The notes: generated by a model not told the origin, from the letters alone. DNA of 42,201 nucleotides from Lachnospiraceae bacterium (GCA_022510625.1 JAFLTD010000014.1:1-42201), one strand, 5' to 3'. Positions 7,605-15,330 are shown, counted from the stretch's first letter. Program-made: numbers and translations.

Positions 7605-8709
7605 TCTCTCCTCCGTTCCGACGTGTCACACTCTTCGGTGCTTTCTCCTTTTTGATGCCCAGGACGCACCACCTGATCACAGGAATCCTCGATATCACTT
7701 CATACAATACGAAACTTCCGGCAAAAGCAGCCAGTGCAACCAGCAAATAACTCGGCAGTGCCGGAACAGAAGTATATTTGCGGAGAACATATGCCGTGGC
7801 GGACAGCGGCAGATAATGAAAAACATATATTCCGAAACTTCTTTTCGACATGAATCCCATGAATTTCGATGTCACATCGCCCCATTTTTTCATGGAGGCA
7901 AGAATCGCCAGACAAGCCGCCCAACCATATGCGACGGCCGGAATACAATTCACCGTCGGCATCACGGCGTAATTGTCTCCAAAATGCCGGACAACATATA
8001 TCACCCCAAGAACGACCGCCGCCACAATAAGCGGTACAGCATACTTGCTCAGTCTGTCAATCACTTCGTCATGCGCAAACACAAAGTAACCCAAGAAAAA
8101 CGTAAACCCATAAATTCCGAATCTGTAAACGGCAATGATCGGAGTGTTTAAAATAAGTCCGGACAGATATACCGGAATCACCAAAAGCACCAAGCCAACT
8201 ACATTGATTCTGCTGCTCAATTCGTATAATTTCCCTTTTTCAAATTTCCTGATAAAGAAAAGCAGCACGGAGAGAAACCACAGCATCTGTATAAACCACA
8301 GCACTCCTGTACCGGACAACACCATAATGAAGTACATGGCAAAACCCGGAACGGTATCCGGAATAGTCAGAAATGCATCACTGATTGCCATGCTGATATA
8401 TCCCTGCACCCACCCGAACATAAGAAGGCCGATTGTGCATGGAACAAGAAGTTTTCTCGTTCTGGAGCGCAGGAACTCTTTAGCGGAATGTTTTTCAAGA
8501 TAGTAGCGCGAGCACATTCCCGCCACGATAAAAAGCAGTACCATGAACCACGGATACAGGACATATTGCAATCCGTCCCACGGCTGACTCGCATAAAACG
8601 GTCCGACACCAATGTCCGCCACAATGCTGTCATATATGTATATCACATGATATACAGCAACCAAAACAATCGTCATCCATCTGACATTATCTAAGTAATA
8701 TCTTCTCAT
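7597..8709 (-). CDS. Membrane acyltransferase family 3 protein
   Basis: A 370-residue integral membrane protein with about ten hydrophobic segments, fitting the acyltransferase-3 family (OafA/NodX-like). The N-terminus has the characteristic first helix RRYYLDNVRWMTIVLVAVYH, with the conserved D-N-x-R and the histidine of the proposed active site. LEKHSAKEFLRSRTRKLLVP follows, matching the family's conserved R-x-x-R-L-x-x-P pattern. The C-terminal FGIYVFHYLPL is also typical. Members transfer acetyl or other acyl groups to cell-envelope sugars. AGGTGGG lies upstream of the ATG at 8709. The gene starts the leftward gene run and diverges from the plus-strand cassette at 8919. Confidence 0.85.
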   Translation of the reverse strand: MRRYYLDNVRWMTIVLVAVYHVIYIYDSIVADIGVGPFYASQPWDGLQYVLYPWFMVLLFIVAGMCSRYYLEKHSAKEFLRSRTRKLLVPCTIGLLMFGWVQGYISMAISDAFLTIPDTVPGFAMYFIMVLSGTGVLWFIQMLWFLSVLLFFIRKFEKGKLYELSSRINVVGLVLLVIPVYLSGLILNTPIIAVYRFGIYGFTFFLGYFVFAHDEVIDRLSKYAVPLIVAAVVLGVIYVVRHFGDNYAVMPTVNCIPAVAYGWAACLAILASMKKWGDVTSKFMGFMSKRSFGIYVFHYLPLSATAYVLRKYTSVPALPSYLLVALAAFAGSFVLYEVISRIPVIRWCVLGIKKEKAPKSVTRRNGGENV

Positions 8710-8918
8710 ACAAAACCCACCTTTGCAACTATTTTTAACAAATTATAGTGCCGGCATGTCAAAATATCTACCAACTAATTTTAACATTTTTGGGCATGAT
8801 TTGTTAAGTTTTGTTACGATTATAGTCAAAAATACTGCAAAAAAATAGCGGGGTCCAAAGGAATATAACAAAATACTTTGTAATATAAATTTATTAAAAA
8901 ACAGAAAGGATGTCAGAT
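8710..8918. other. Divergent intergenic region between acyltransferase gene and four-gene cassette
   Basis: About 209 bases, clearly AT-rich, from which both flanking transcription units must start. No pair of promoter hexamers at standard spacing stands out on either strand. The AGAAAGG ribosome binding site of the first cassette gene is at about 8903-8909. Confidence 0.4.
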
Positions 8919-9143
8919 ATGAAATGGGAAGAAATGTTTGCGGGTAAGTGTTTTATTTCGGATTTGGGGGACAAGCATTCGGAGGAATCGGGAGACGAAT
9001 CGGCAAGTCTCGAGCGCTATGCGGCGTGGGCTCCCCTTAAGGGTGGGAAAAGTCATCAGATAGTAGAGGTCGGCAGCGATCTTAAAATGTTGATGGAAAA
9101 GTACAACGTGCCTTTAGAGCGTGTCTGCGTGCTTGCATATTGA
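8919..9143 (+). CDS. Small acidic protein of unknown function, first gene of cassette
   Basis: A 74-residue protein, MKWEEMFAGKCF onward, rich in acidic and serine residues in its first half (SEESGDESASLE). A short C-terminal part predicts a strand-helix (IVEVGSDLKMLMEKYNV). I do not recognise a family. An upstream in-frame ATG at 8910 abuts the AGAAAGG ribosome binding site, so 8919 is the better start. It is the first of four genes on the plus strand that end at a shared terminator, and its stop is 31 bases before the next start. The small size and leading position would suit a regulator, chaperone or immunity-like partner, but this is inference only. Confidence 0.7.
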   Translation: MKWEEMFAGKCFISDLGDKHSEESGDESASLERYAAWAPLKGGKSHQIVEVGSDLKMLMEKYNVPLERVCVLAY

Positions 9144-9174
9144 AGAAAATAGTTCAGAAGGGAGTGTAAATCGA

Positions 9175-9615
9175 ATGGAAATGAAATCACTGCTTCAAAC
9201 AATTGGCTCTGCCATACAGGAGGCACACAGGGCGATTACAGATAATAATACCGACCATTTTTTCACGAACTATTTTGAGAAACGTGTCAGCGCAAACGGT
9301 GAAGAGAGCTATCGCCCACGTATGATCGAGGTGGAACTCCCCATTGCTAATGAAAACGGAACATCAAAGGTAATCTACGCTCCCGTTGCGGCTTTGCTGA
9401 ATCACAACAGTCTAAATCTTGACAGCGTTAAGCTGAATCTTAATTTAGAGGTGCTTAATGAAACGGAAAAGGGTGTTGAAGTATCGGCGCAATGTTCTTC
9501 TGCAAAAAGTGAAGACAGTAAAACAAATCTCGGCACGATGGAGATAATTTTTAAGTGCAGCGATGCATCAGAGGGTGTTGCGAGAATAATCACCCACCTT
9601 AACGGAATGATATAA
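9175..9615 (+). CDS. DUF2589-like beta-rich protein (first paralogue)
   Basis: A 146-residue protein starting MEMKSLLQTIGSAIQEAHRA: one amphipathic helix, then alternating hydrophobic strands. The stretch MIEVELPI, then VIYAPVAALLNHNSLNLDSV and KLNLNLEVL follows the pattern of a short helix, then v-P-l-l-x-l-v, then a D-x-v-x-x-x-f-x-l-e-v strand, which I associate from memory with DUF2589. It shares that pattern with the next gene, so the two look like diverged duplicates. No signal peptide and no catalytic motif are seen. AGAAGGGAGTG precedes ATG at 9175. An upstream in-frame ATG at 9121 would overlap the previous gene and has no site. Confidence 0.72.
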   Translation: MEMKSLLQTIGSAIQEAHRAITDNNTDHFFTNYFEKRVSANGEESYRPRMIEVELPIANENGTSKVIYAPVAALLNHNSLNLDSVKLNLNLEVLNETEKGVEVSAQCSSAKSEDSKTNLGTMEIIFKCSDASEGVARIITHLNGMI

Positions 9616-9673
9616 GTCCGGCATTTATATGCTGGGTTTATATAAAATTATATAAAGGGAAAGGAGAGATTTT

Positions 9674-10252
9674 ATGGCAATCACAAACGAATTTGTAGGC
9701 GCACCTTTGGGACTTCTTGTGTCACAACCAATCATCGAGGTGGCAAAGGGACAAGCAGAACTATGCAATGTCTATTTGGATGAACTTTTCCGATTAGCGT
9801 TTAAAACAATGCCTGACCTCTCAAAAGATGAAGCGGTCGAGGCGAGAACCGTTAAGTTCAATCTTAATCGACCCGTTGTAGATACTGAGACGGGAAAGGT
9901 CACCACCTCCCAAGTACAAGTAGAGGCCCCGCTTCTCGCACTTGTTCCTATTCCGGCGTTTACGATGGACGAGGCTACGGTGAGATTCACTATGGAGGTA
10001 AAAGACGTTGTGACCGAAAAGAACACCACAGGCACAGAGTCAAGTTTTGAGTCGAGCTACGGTGTGTGGGGCTTTAACGCTTCAATTTCGGGCAAGGTAA
10101 CAACAAGCAGCGAGAATACCCGCACCTCAGACAAATCTGCAAAGTATGAGATTTACGCACGCGCTGCTCAGCAGCCTCCCGCCGAGGGTATGGCAAAACT
10201 AAGCACCATATTTGCAGCAGCAATTGAACCGATAACTCTTGAAAAAAAATAA
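9674..10252 (+). CDS. DUF2589-like beta-rich protein (second paralogue)
   Basis: A 192-residue protein beginning with a short hydrophobic segment (GAPLGLLVSQPIIEVAKGQA) and a helix. Beta-rich pieces follow: EARTVKFNLNRPVVD, VQVEAPLLALVPIPAFTMDE and ATVRFTMEVKDV. The v-P-l-l-a-l-V-P-I-P core followed by the D-E-A-T-V-x-F strand is the pattern I recall for DUF2589, a family of unknown function. A serine/threonine-rich section (ESSFESSYGVWGFNASISGK) separates it from a polar C-terminus with AARAAQQPPAEG-like character. It has no signal peptide. AAAGGAGAG precedes ATG at 9674. The best homologue inside the window is the preceding gene. Confidence 0.75.
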   Translation: MAITNEFVGAPLGLLVSQPIIEVAKGQAELCNVYLDELFRLAFKTMPDLSKDEAVEARTVKFNLNRPVVDTETGKVTTSQVQVEAPLLALVPIPAFTMDEATVRFTMEVKDVVTEKNTTGTESSFESSYGVWGFNASISGKVTTSSENTRTSDKSAKYEIYARAAQQPPAEGMAKLSTIFAAAIEPITLEKK

Positions 10253-10268
10253 AGAATCGTGATTTAAT

Positions 10269-11273
10269 ATGTTAAATGTAATTAACGATATAAACCGTAT
10301 CATGGAACAAAAGAACAGCGATATTTACTGCTTTATCATGGAGCTTGATCGGCTTGTTACGAATGGAGCAAATGTAGTTTGTTTGCAAGATTTTTCCAGC
10401 TATCTGCTCAACAGAAAGCTGAATCTTTGGAATGATTATTTAAAGGAAATGTATGGTGACAAAATTGTCAGAGGGGCAAAAGACCGCATATATCTTCTCT
10501 ACGGCTACGCAGTCGAGGAATTCGTAAATAAGACGATAATTACCCTTCCGCATGCGAGCAAAGTCAGGTATTCACTGCAGGCATTTCGCCCCTATACACG
10601 TCCCGACATCGTTCTCTATGAAGAAGGCCCCGGAGATCAAAGTAGGGATATTGCATGGCTTGATATAACAAGCGAGACAAGCAAGAATCATGTCTTGCGA
10701 AAGCGCGGAAGTTGGAGTAATATACCGTTTACTGCTGAGCTGCTATATCCCAGGCTTGATATTCATAAGCTTGAAGCTATTAATTGCATGGCAATTCGTC
10801 AAAACCCTAATATACTCGCTACACTCAATACGGCTGGTAGCTATCGCCGTCACTTTGTACATGGAGTGCGTATGTTTGATATGGAAGATCGATTATGTCT
10901 CAACTATGTTGTCGAAAAAATAGATGCTATTGCGGCGGAATACAAGCGAACACACAGAACAAATAACAAAAGTGGTCGCATTGTAGTGAGTAAGAAGAAT
11001 TGCCGCAGGCCGTGTGACAGCTCGATTCGCTTAGATATCAGCAACCGCGAAATACATGATATGTTTGTTCGTCATTTCGAATGTTCCTTTGATGGAATAC
11101 CTTTAATGCAGGCAATAAGAGGTATTCTTTGCATGTACTTACAGGCTTCTTGCTACAAAAGGAATTGTGATTTTGTGAAAGGCATGCTAAACAAAATTCA
11201 GAATAGCCCTAGAAATCTAAGCGCGGCAAAACATTTCGTCTTAAGAAGCATTGAAATGACACAGTATGAGTAA
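10269..11273 (+). CDS. PD-(D/E)XK-like putative nuclease of the cassette
   Basis: A 334-residue cytoplasmic protein of no family I can name. Its middle resembles a restriction-endonuclease-like core. A helix carries glutamates (YAVEEFVNKT, residues 80-89). Then RPDIVLYE (111-118) supplies P-D, and IAWLDITSETSKNHVLRK (128-145) supplies D132 and E136, with K139 as a possible displaced lysine. AELLYPRLDIHKLEA follows. The canonical D/E-x-K is not exact (D-I-T), so activity is uncertain. The C-terminal 110 residues are basic and cysteine-containing, then helical. The ribosome binding site is weak (GTGATT), so the gene may be translated from the upstream cistron, which ends 16 bases earlier. Confidence 0.7.
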   Translation: MLNVINDINRIMEQKNSDIYCFIMELDRLVTNGANVVCLQDFSSYLLNRKLNLWNDYLKEMYGDKIVRGAKDRIYLLYGYAVEEFVNKTIITLPHASKVRYSLQAFRPYTRPDIVLYEEGPGDQSRDIAWLDITSETSKNHVLRKRGSWSNIPFTAELLYPRLDIHKLEAINCMAIRQNPNILATLNTAGSYRRHFVHGVRMFDMEDRLCLNYVVEKIDAIAAEYKRTHRTNNKSGRIVVSKKNCRRPCDSSIRLDISNREIHDMFVRHFECSFDGIPLMQAIRGILCMYLQASCYKRNCDFVKGMLNKIQNSPRNLSAAKHFVLRSIEMTQYE

Positions 11274-11314
11274 ATAAAGAGCTGTGCACTAATTTAGTGC
11301 ACAGCTCCTTATTT
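11271..11314 (+). terminator. Strong bidirectional terminator closing the four-gene cassette
   Basis: A palindrome centred on 11293: arms 11279-11292 and 11294-11307 are perfect (14 bp, GAGCTGTGCACTAA). With one mismatch the arms extend to 21 bp and end in A/T-rich flanks on both sides. It begins at the stop of the nuclease-like gene and can terminate the cassette rightward and any leftward transcription from the arsC-like gene. Confidence 0.88.
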
Positions 11315-11447
11315 ACAATCTCCATATATGTGGGGGACGCAACAACTATTCCAAGGCTGAGCCGGATACAAAAATATGTCTGGAAGAACGAAAAATGGAT
11401 TTATCCCGGGCACCCATTCGGGCTCGGCCGAATCCCCCGTTTCTCAT

Positions 11448-11801
11448 CTACAAAAGTTTCTCTGCCCACTCCGCTTCTCTGAAACCGGTAAGAACCATGT
11501 CGCCGTTCACGACAAACGGACGCTTCACAAGCATTCCGTCGGTGGCGAGAAGTTTCAGCTGCTCTTCCTCACTCATGGAAGAAAGTTTATCTTTCAACTG
11601 CATCTCCTTATACAAGATACCATTGGTGTTGAAAAACTTTTTCAGCGGCAGACCGCTTCTCTCATACCACTGTTTGAGTTCATCATAAGTGGGATTGTCC
11701 TCCACAATATGACGGTCTGTGTGTGCAATGTTGTGTGCATCTAACCATTTCTTTGCCTTCTGGCAAGTTGAACATTTCGGGTATTCAATAAATAACATCA
11801 T
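11448..11801 (-). CDS. ArsC/Spx-family thioredoxin-fold protein
   Basis: A 117-residue protein of the arsenate-reductase/Spx family. The start MMLFIEYPKCSTCQKAKKWL has the CxxC-like C-S-T-C, and LVKRPFVVNGD near residues 91-101 carries the conserved R-P motif of the fold. Spx of Bacillus has CxxC and binds RNA polymerase alpha, whereas ArsC-type members reduce arsenate with glutathione-like thiols. YffB/ArsC-like annotation without a stated function is the safest. AGAAAGGA precedes ATG at 11801. The Nudix gene ends three bases upstream, so the two genes share a transcript. Confidence 0.87.
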   Translation of the reverse strand: MMLFIEYPKCSTCQKAKKWLDAHNIAHTDRHIVEDNPTYDELKQWYERSGLPLKKFFNTNGILYKEMQLKDKLSSMSEEEQLKLLATDGMLVKRPFVVNGDMVLTGFREAEWAEKLL

Positions 11802-11804
11802 CTT

Positions 11805-12407
11805 TTATCCTTTCTGCGCCATAAGCCACGCCATAATATGAACCGCCTGCTGAAATTCGCCTTTATAAATCATCTCTTCAATCTCGGTCGAAGAGTATTT
11901 CTTAACATTCAAAAACTCTGTCTCGTCCAGATTCTGCTCTCCGGACTTACGACAATTCTTCGCCATGTAAATGTGTGCGTAATTGTCTGCTATTGTAGCA
12001 TTTGAGGGAACAGTGAGCAAATGTGTCCAATCATCCGCGGCATACCCCGTCTCTTCAAGCAGTTCTCTCTTAGCAGCCTCAAGCGCATCCTCCGATGCCA
12101 ATGAAGCACCCCTTGACCCATACTCCCTGCCGTCCGTTCGTTCGATACCGCCCGCAGGAAATTCCGTCGTCACTTCCTTAATGCCGTGGCGGAATTGTCT
12201 GACACAGAGGTAGTTCCCGTCTGTATCCGATGCAACAATCACCACATAATCTCTCCGGCTGTAACTGTAAAACGGTTCAAACACGCTTCCGTCCGGAAAC
12301 CGATAGGCTGACCGTCTGAAATCAATCCATTGATCCTGCACGATGTGCTCCGTACTGATCTCTTCCCATGCCAGATTGTTTTGCTTATCATCCGAATTAG
12401 AATTCAT
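11805..12407 (-). CDS. Nudix hydrolase, ADP-ribose pyrophosphatase-like
   Basis: A 200-residue Nudix protein of the ADP-ribose pyrophosphatase type: N-terminal strands (YRFPDGSVFEPFYSYSRRDY), then PAGGIERTDG and later AAKRELLEETGYAAD, forming the Nudix helix. Between the G-G and the R-E-L-x-E-E there is an insertion of about 17 residues (REYGSRGASLASEDALE), which is longer than the canonical 23-residue box. The catalytic glutamates in RELLEE are intact. ADPRase-type enzymes hydrolyse ADP-ribose to AMP and ribose-5-phosphate. It is followed by the arsC-like gene after three bases. Confidence 0.88.
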   Translation of the reverse strand: MNSNSDDKQNNLAWEEISTEHIVQDQWIDFRRSAYRFPDGSVFEPFYSYSRRDYVVIVASDTDGNYLCVRQFRHGIKEVTTEFPAGGIERTDGREYGSRGASLASEDALEAAKRELLEETGYAADDWTHLLTVPSNATIADNYAHIYMAKNCRKSGEQNLDETEFLNVKKYSSTEIEEMIYKGEFQQAVHIMAWLMAQKG

Positions 12408-12462
12408 AATTCCGTTCCTCTTGTCTACGTTATCTCTTGCAACTTAAAAAAGGGTTGCTCTT

Positions 12463-13062
12463 TTACAAATCTACGACCGTTACCTTATTTCCGGTTCTTT
12501 GTAAAGGTTTTCTCTCCGGCAAGCCATCTGCCGTATCAGGATATCCTACCGCCAATGCACCGTATACTCTCTCGGTGTCATCCATCCCCAACTTCTTCAT
12601 GTATTCCAAAATGACAGGATTCTCATTCAGCCATTTCAATTGATTAATCCAACAGCTGCCTAAATCCAGTGCATTTGTCATCAGCATCATATTTTCCAAT
12701 GCGCAGGAACAGTCTGCAATATTATTTCCGTAATCCTTTTGATTCGCCGTAACGATCAGAACAGGCGCATTATAGTGAAAAACATAATTTCCGCTTTTGG
12801 ATAAATTGATAGAGTTCACAATGGATTTATACAGCCCGGGTGTAATCTCCATCTTGGCAAACTCCTGCTGTACCAACTCTGCAAGTTCTGTCAAAATCTC
12901 TTTATTTTTGATCACGATAAAATGCGTGGATTGACAGTTCCCTCCGCTAGGTGCAAAACGTCCGGCTTCTACGATCTGATGCAACTTTTCTTCCGGCACT
13001 GCTTCTGTTTTATACTTTCTGGTGCTTCTTCTGCTTGTAAAAAATTCAAGTGTGCTCTCCAT
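12463..13062 (-). CDS. Nitroreductase-family FMN oxidoreductase
   Basis: A 199-residue nitroreductase-like flavoprotein. FFTSRRSTRKYKTEAVPEEK at residues 7-26 holds the FMN-phosphate-binding arginines, and GRFAPSGGNCQSTHFIVI at about 34-51 is the usual second motif. The C-terminal ALAVGYPDTADGLPERK and LQRTGNKV match the G-Y-P...R-K end of the family. Members reduce nitroaromatics or quinones with NAD(P)H; the true substrate is unknown. The ribosome binding site lies upstream of 13062. The neighbouring 5'-3' exonuclease gene ends 15 bases upstream, so they are likely co-transcribed. Confidence 0.88.
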   Translation of the reverse strand: MESTLEFFTSRRSTRKYKTEAVPEEKLHQIVEAGRFAPSGGNCQSTHFIVIKNKEILTELAELVQQEFAKMEITPGLYKSIVNSINLSKSGNYVFHYNAPVLIVTANQKDYGNNIADCSCALENMMLMTNALDLGSCWINQLKWLNENPVILEYMKKLGMDDTERVYGALAVGYPDTADGLPERKPLQRTGNKVTVVDL

Positions 13063-13077
13063 GACAGTCTCCTTTCT

Positions 13078-13920
13078 TTATTTTAAACCTATACCTTTCA
13101 ACACTTCGTTCGTAGTTATTCCGCTGTATTCATATGCGAGCTCACTAAAAGTAAAAGGCAGGGACACTGTATTGTCAAGTTTTATCATTCTATAGTTTGT
13201 TCTTAGTCTCTCAGCATTCCTATTTATGGATTCTTTGATAGATGCTTTTTTAATATTTTCTATGTTTTCAAGAATACCTTTCAGATCCCCAAACTCATTG
13301 AGCAGTGATGCCGCCGTTTTCGGGCCGACTTTATCCGCTCCTTTAATATTGTCCGAAGCGTCACCGGTCAGCGACTTGAAATCTGCGTATTGTACAGGTT
13401 TAATACCAAGTTTATCGCTTATGTAATCGGGTGTACAAATGACCGTCTTGTCTCCGCGATATCGCAGCACCGACACCTTATCGGTTATGAGTTGAAAGAA
13501 ATCGCTGTCAAAAGACGAAATAATAATCTCATTTTCATATCCGTAAGTCAATGTATAGGCAGCAATCCAATCGTCTGTTTCACAAGTGGTAGTCTCCGCA
13601 TGTTTGATATGCAGATAGTCTAGCGCGGCATATACATCGGGTAACTGTGAAAAAGGATTTTCCTCTGCCGAAACTTCACTATAATCAATTCTGTTTGCCT
13701 TATATTCAGGGTCAAGGGCAGAACGACTATTCTCGTGTTCGCCGTCAAACAATACGGCAATATGGGTAGGGTTTGTCATGCGAATGATTTTCAATAATGC
13801 ACCCACAAATCCAAGTGTTCCTTGAATCGCTTTACCTTGTTCGTTTACTATTCTTGCGGGCATGCCAAAAAACATTTGAAACAGAAGATTGCTGCCGTCA
13901 ACCAGAAGAAGTTTTTTCAT
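13078..13920 (-). CDS. Stand-alone 5'-3' exonuclease (PolA N-terminal-like, YpcP type)
   Basis: A 280-residue protein matching the 5'-3' exonuclease domain of DNA polymerase I, without a polymerase. Metal-binding motifs are LLLVDGSNLLFQMF (residues 3-16), AVLFDGEHENSRS (about 59), CETDDWIAAY (about 113), SSFDSDFFQL (about 135) and SLTGDASDNIKG, leading into the helix-hairpin-helix VGPKTAASLL (about 185-210). The acidic residues for two-metal catalysis are intact. Stand-alone forms are known in Firmicutes, where they help remove RNA primers or flaps. Its ATG overlaps the stop of a 53-residue ORF as ATGA, so translation may be coupled. Confidence 0.9.
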   Translation of the reverse strand: MKKLLLVDGSNLLFQMFFGMPARIVNEQGKAIQGTLGFVGALLKIIRMTNPTHIAVLFDGEHENSRSALDPEYKANRIDYSEVSAEENPFSQLPDVYAALDYLHIKHAETTTCETDDWIAAYTLTYGYENEIIISSFDSDFFQLITDKVSVLRYRGDKTVICTPDYISDKLGIKPVQYADFKSLTGDASDNIKGADKVGPKTAASLLNEFGDLKGILENIENIKKASIKESINRNAERLRTNYRMIKLDNTVSLPFTFSELAYEYSGITTNEVLKGIGLK

Positions 13921-14078
13921 AACGAATATACCTTAATAGTCTTTATTCTAATAAGTGTCAGATTTTCTATGATGCAACGTGTGTTTTTGCCTACTGCAAT
14001 CATATACTCCTGAAGCGCTTCCACATGAGTTGGAGAAAAGGTCAGCGCTTTCAAATCATTTTTTAATAATTTTATCAT
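13917..14078 (-). CDS. Small 53-aa ORF overlapping the exonuclease start
   Basis: A frame of 53 codons runs from ATG at 14078 to TGA at 13917-13919 and shares ATGA with the exonuclease start. The peptide begins MIKLLKNDLKALTFSPTHVE and continues ALQEYMIAVGKNTR. The composition and codon choice look coding, but only a weak AATAAGA lies at the ribosome binding position. I recognise no family. It could be a real small gene translationally coupled to the nuclease, or the 5' end of a gene truncated by deletion. It occupies most of the 290-base gap between the exonuclease and MerR genes. Confidence 0.45.
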   Translation of the reverse strand: MIKLLKNDLKALTFSPTHVEALQEYMIAVGKNTRCIIENLTLIRIKTIKVYSL

Positions 14079-14123
14079 TCTTATTGGAAATCTGCTACCC
14101 CCAGCGCAGTGATCTTAAAAAGC

Positions 14124-14176
14124 GCCAATAAAACAGGGCAAAACCGGTTGTTTTTCAACTCAATTTAGCCCTGTTT
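14124..14176 (-). terminator. Terminator after the tandem-barrel MerR gene
   Basis: Nine-base arms 14168-14176 and 14131-14139 (AAACAGGGC with its complement) enclose a 28-base loop containing a second small hairpin (GTTG-AAAAA-CAAC). On the minus strand the stem ends in TTTTATT. It lies 35 bases past the stop of the MerR gene. Confidence 0.65.
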
Positions 14177-14210
14177 ATCTTGTTTGAATATACTCCGACT
14201 TTTCCCACCG

Positions 14211-15287
14211 TTACGCTCGCACAAAAACGTAATAATCCGTTTCCATGTTCCCCCAGCGGTAGTCGCCGCTTTTCCATTCCATGATCAAGTATTCCGTATC
14301 TCCGTGTTTTTGAATCTCATATGCACAGGCAGTGCTGTTCCATTTACGGAGTACAAATCCTTTTGTCCATGTCTGCACCTTTTCTCCGCTGATCACCTCA
14401 TCGTCGTAAATAGATTTGCAAAGACCGTTTTCAAAGAATTCTACTTCTTTGAAAAATAACTTGAAGGTACTATATTTGTGATCAGGACGATAGTCCTTTT
14501 TCTCCGATTTGTCACGGAGATAATCAACTGAAATCCATCTGCCGAGAACACGTCGATCCGCAATGAAAGGTTTGTCTATATCGTCTTTCCGCGCTATATC
14601 GGCTGCGCTATAGCGCCCGCTGTCCAGCTTTTTCAACATAATCTCTGTAATCTCACCCGTTTCGGGATAGTCAAAGGATTTGAAGAACACCGTCATATAC
14701 AGCCCGTCGTCACGCTGTTCCAGTTGATAATCATTAGCGAATGAATTGACTCCGTCCAGGTAAAATAATTTGCCCTTTGTCCATCCATAACACCAATAGC
14801 TTTCTCCGTCTGGCAAAAAGTATAGTTCATGTGTTCTGTTGCCTATCTGAATATCAGATGGATTGATCCCGGAATCATCCGGCAATACACTCCATCTGCC
14901 AATGACCTGTTCATCATTTACAAACGGCTGATCAAGGTCTTCTATAAACGGTTCATAACTTTGTTCCATAACAATACCTCCTGATAAATTTTGTCTCAAA
15001 GCTTCGAGGCGTTGAAGCGTTTTCAGGAGTTGTGCTTGCTTACGGTCAATAATCAGCCGAACATTTTCGCTGTCATGGGAATACACTATCGTTTTTATCT
15101 CACTGAGCGTAAAGCCGGCTTCTTTTAAATCCCTGATGCGGGAAAAAACGGCTATCTGCGATTCACTATAATACCGATACCCGGTAAAATAATCGATATG
15201 AACCGGACTTAGCAATTTTAGTTTGTCATAATGCCGCACCACTGAAATCTGGGTATTGCATCGTTTTGCGAATTCTCCTATTTTCAT
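14211..15287 (-). CDS. MerR regulator with tandem barrel-like ligand domains
   Basis: A 358-residue regulator. Residues 1-70 are a MerR winged helix (IGEFAKRCNTQISVVRHYDK, then YRYYSESQIAVFSRIRDLKE), followed by a coiled coil at about 75-105. The remainder holds two copies of a related module: DLDQPFVNDEQVIGRWSV at about residue 118 and DIDKPFIADRRVLGRWIS at about 236, each followed by strands rich in aromatic residues (ELYFLPDGESYWCYGWTKG). That pattern suggests small lipocalin-like beta barrels that bind a hydrophobic or sugar ligand. The gene stands alone with its own MerR-type promoter and terminator, so it is probably autoregulated. Confidence 0.85.
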   Translation of the reverse strand: MKIGEFAKRCNTQISVVRHYDKLKLLSPVHIDYFTGYRYYSESQIAVFSRIRDLKEAGFTLSEIKTIVYSHDSENVRLIIDRKQAQLLKTLQRLEALRQNLSGGIVMEQSYEPFIEDLDQPFVNDEQVIGRWSVLPDDSGINPSDIQIGNRTHELYFLPDGESYWCYGWTKGKLFYLDGVNSFANDYQLEQRDDGLYMTVFFKSFDYPETGEITEIMLKKLDSGRYSAADIARKDDIDKPFIADRRVLGRWISVDYLRDKSEKKDYRPDHKYSTFKLFFKEVEFFENGLCKSIYDDEVISGEKVQTWTKGFVLRKWNSTACAYEIQKHGDTEYLIMEWKSGDYRWGNMETDYYVFVRA

Positions 15288-15330
15288 GCTCTTGCCTCAC
15301 ATTCTTATGATCAAGGTACCTTATGGGGTC

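Noticed and set aside
8742-8762. TTGACA and TATAAT on the minus strand upstream of the acyltransferase gene
   Set aside because: Both hexamers are perfect, but the spacer is only nine bases, too short for sigma-A.
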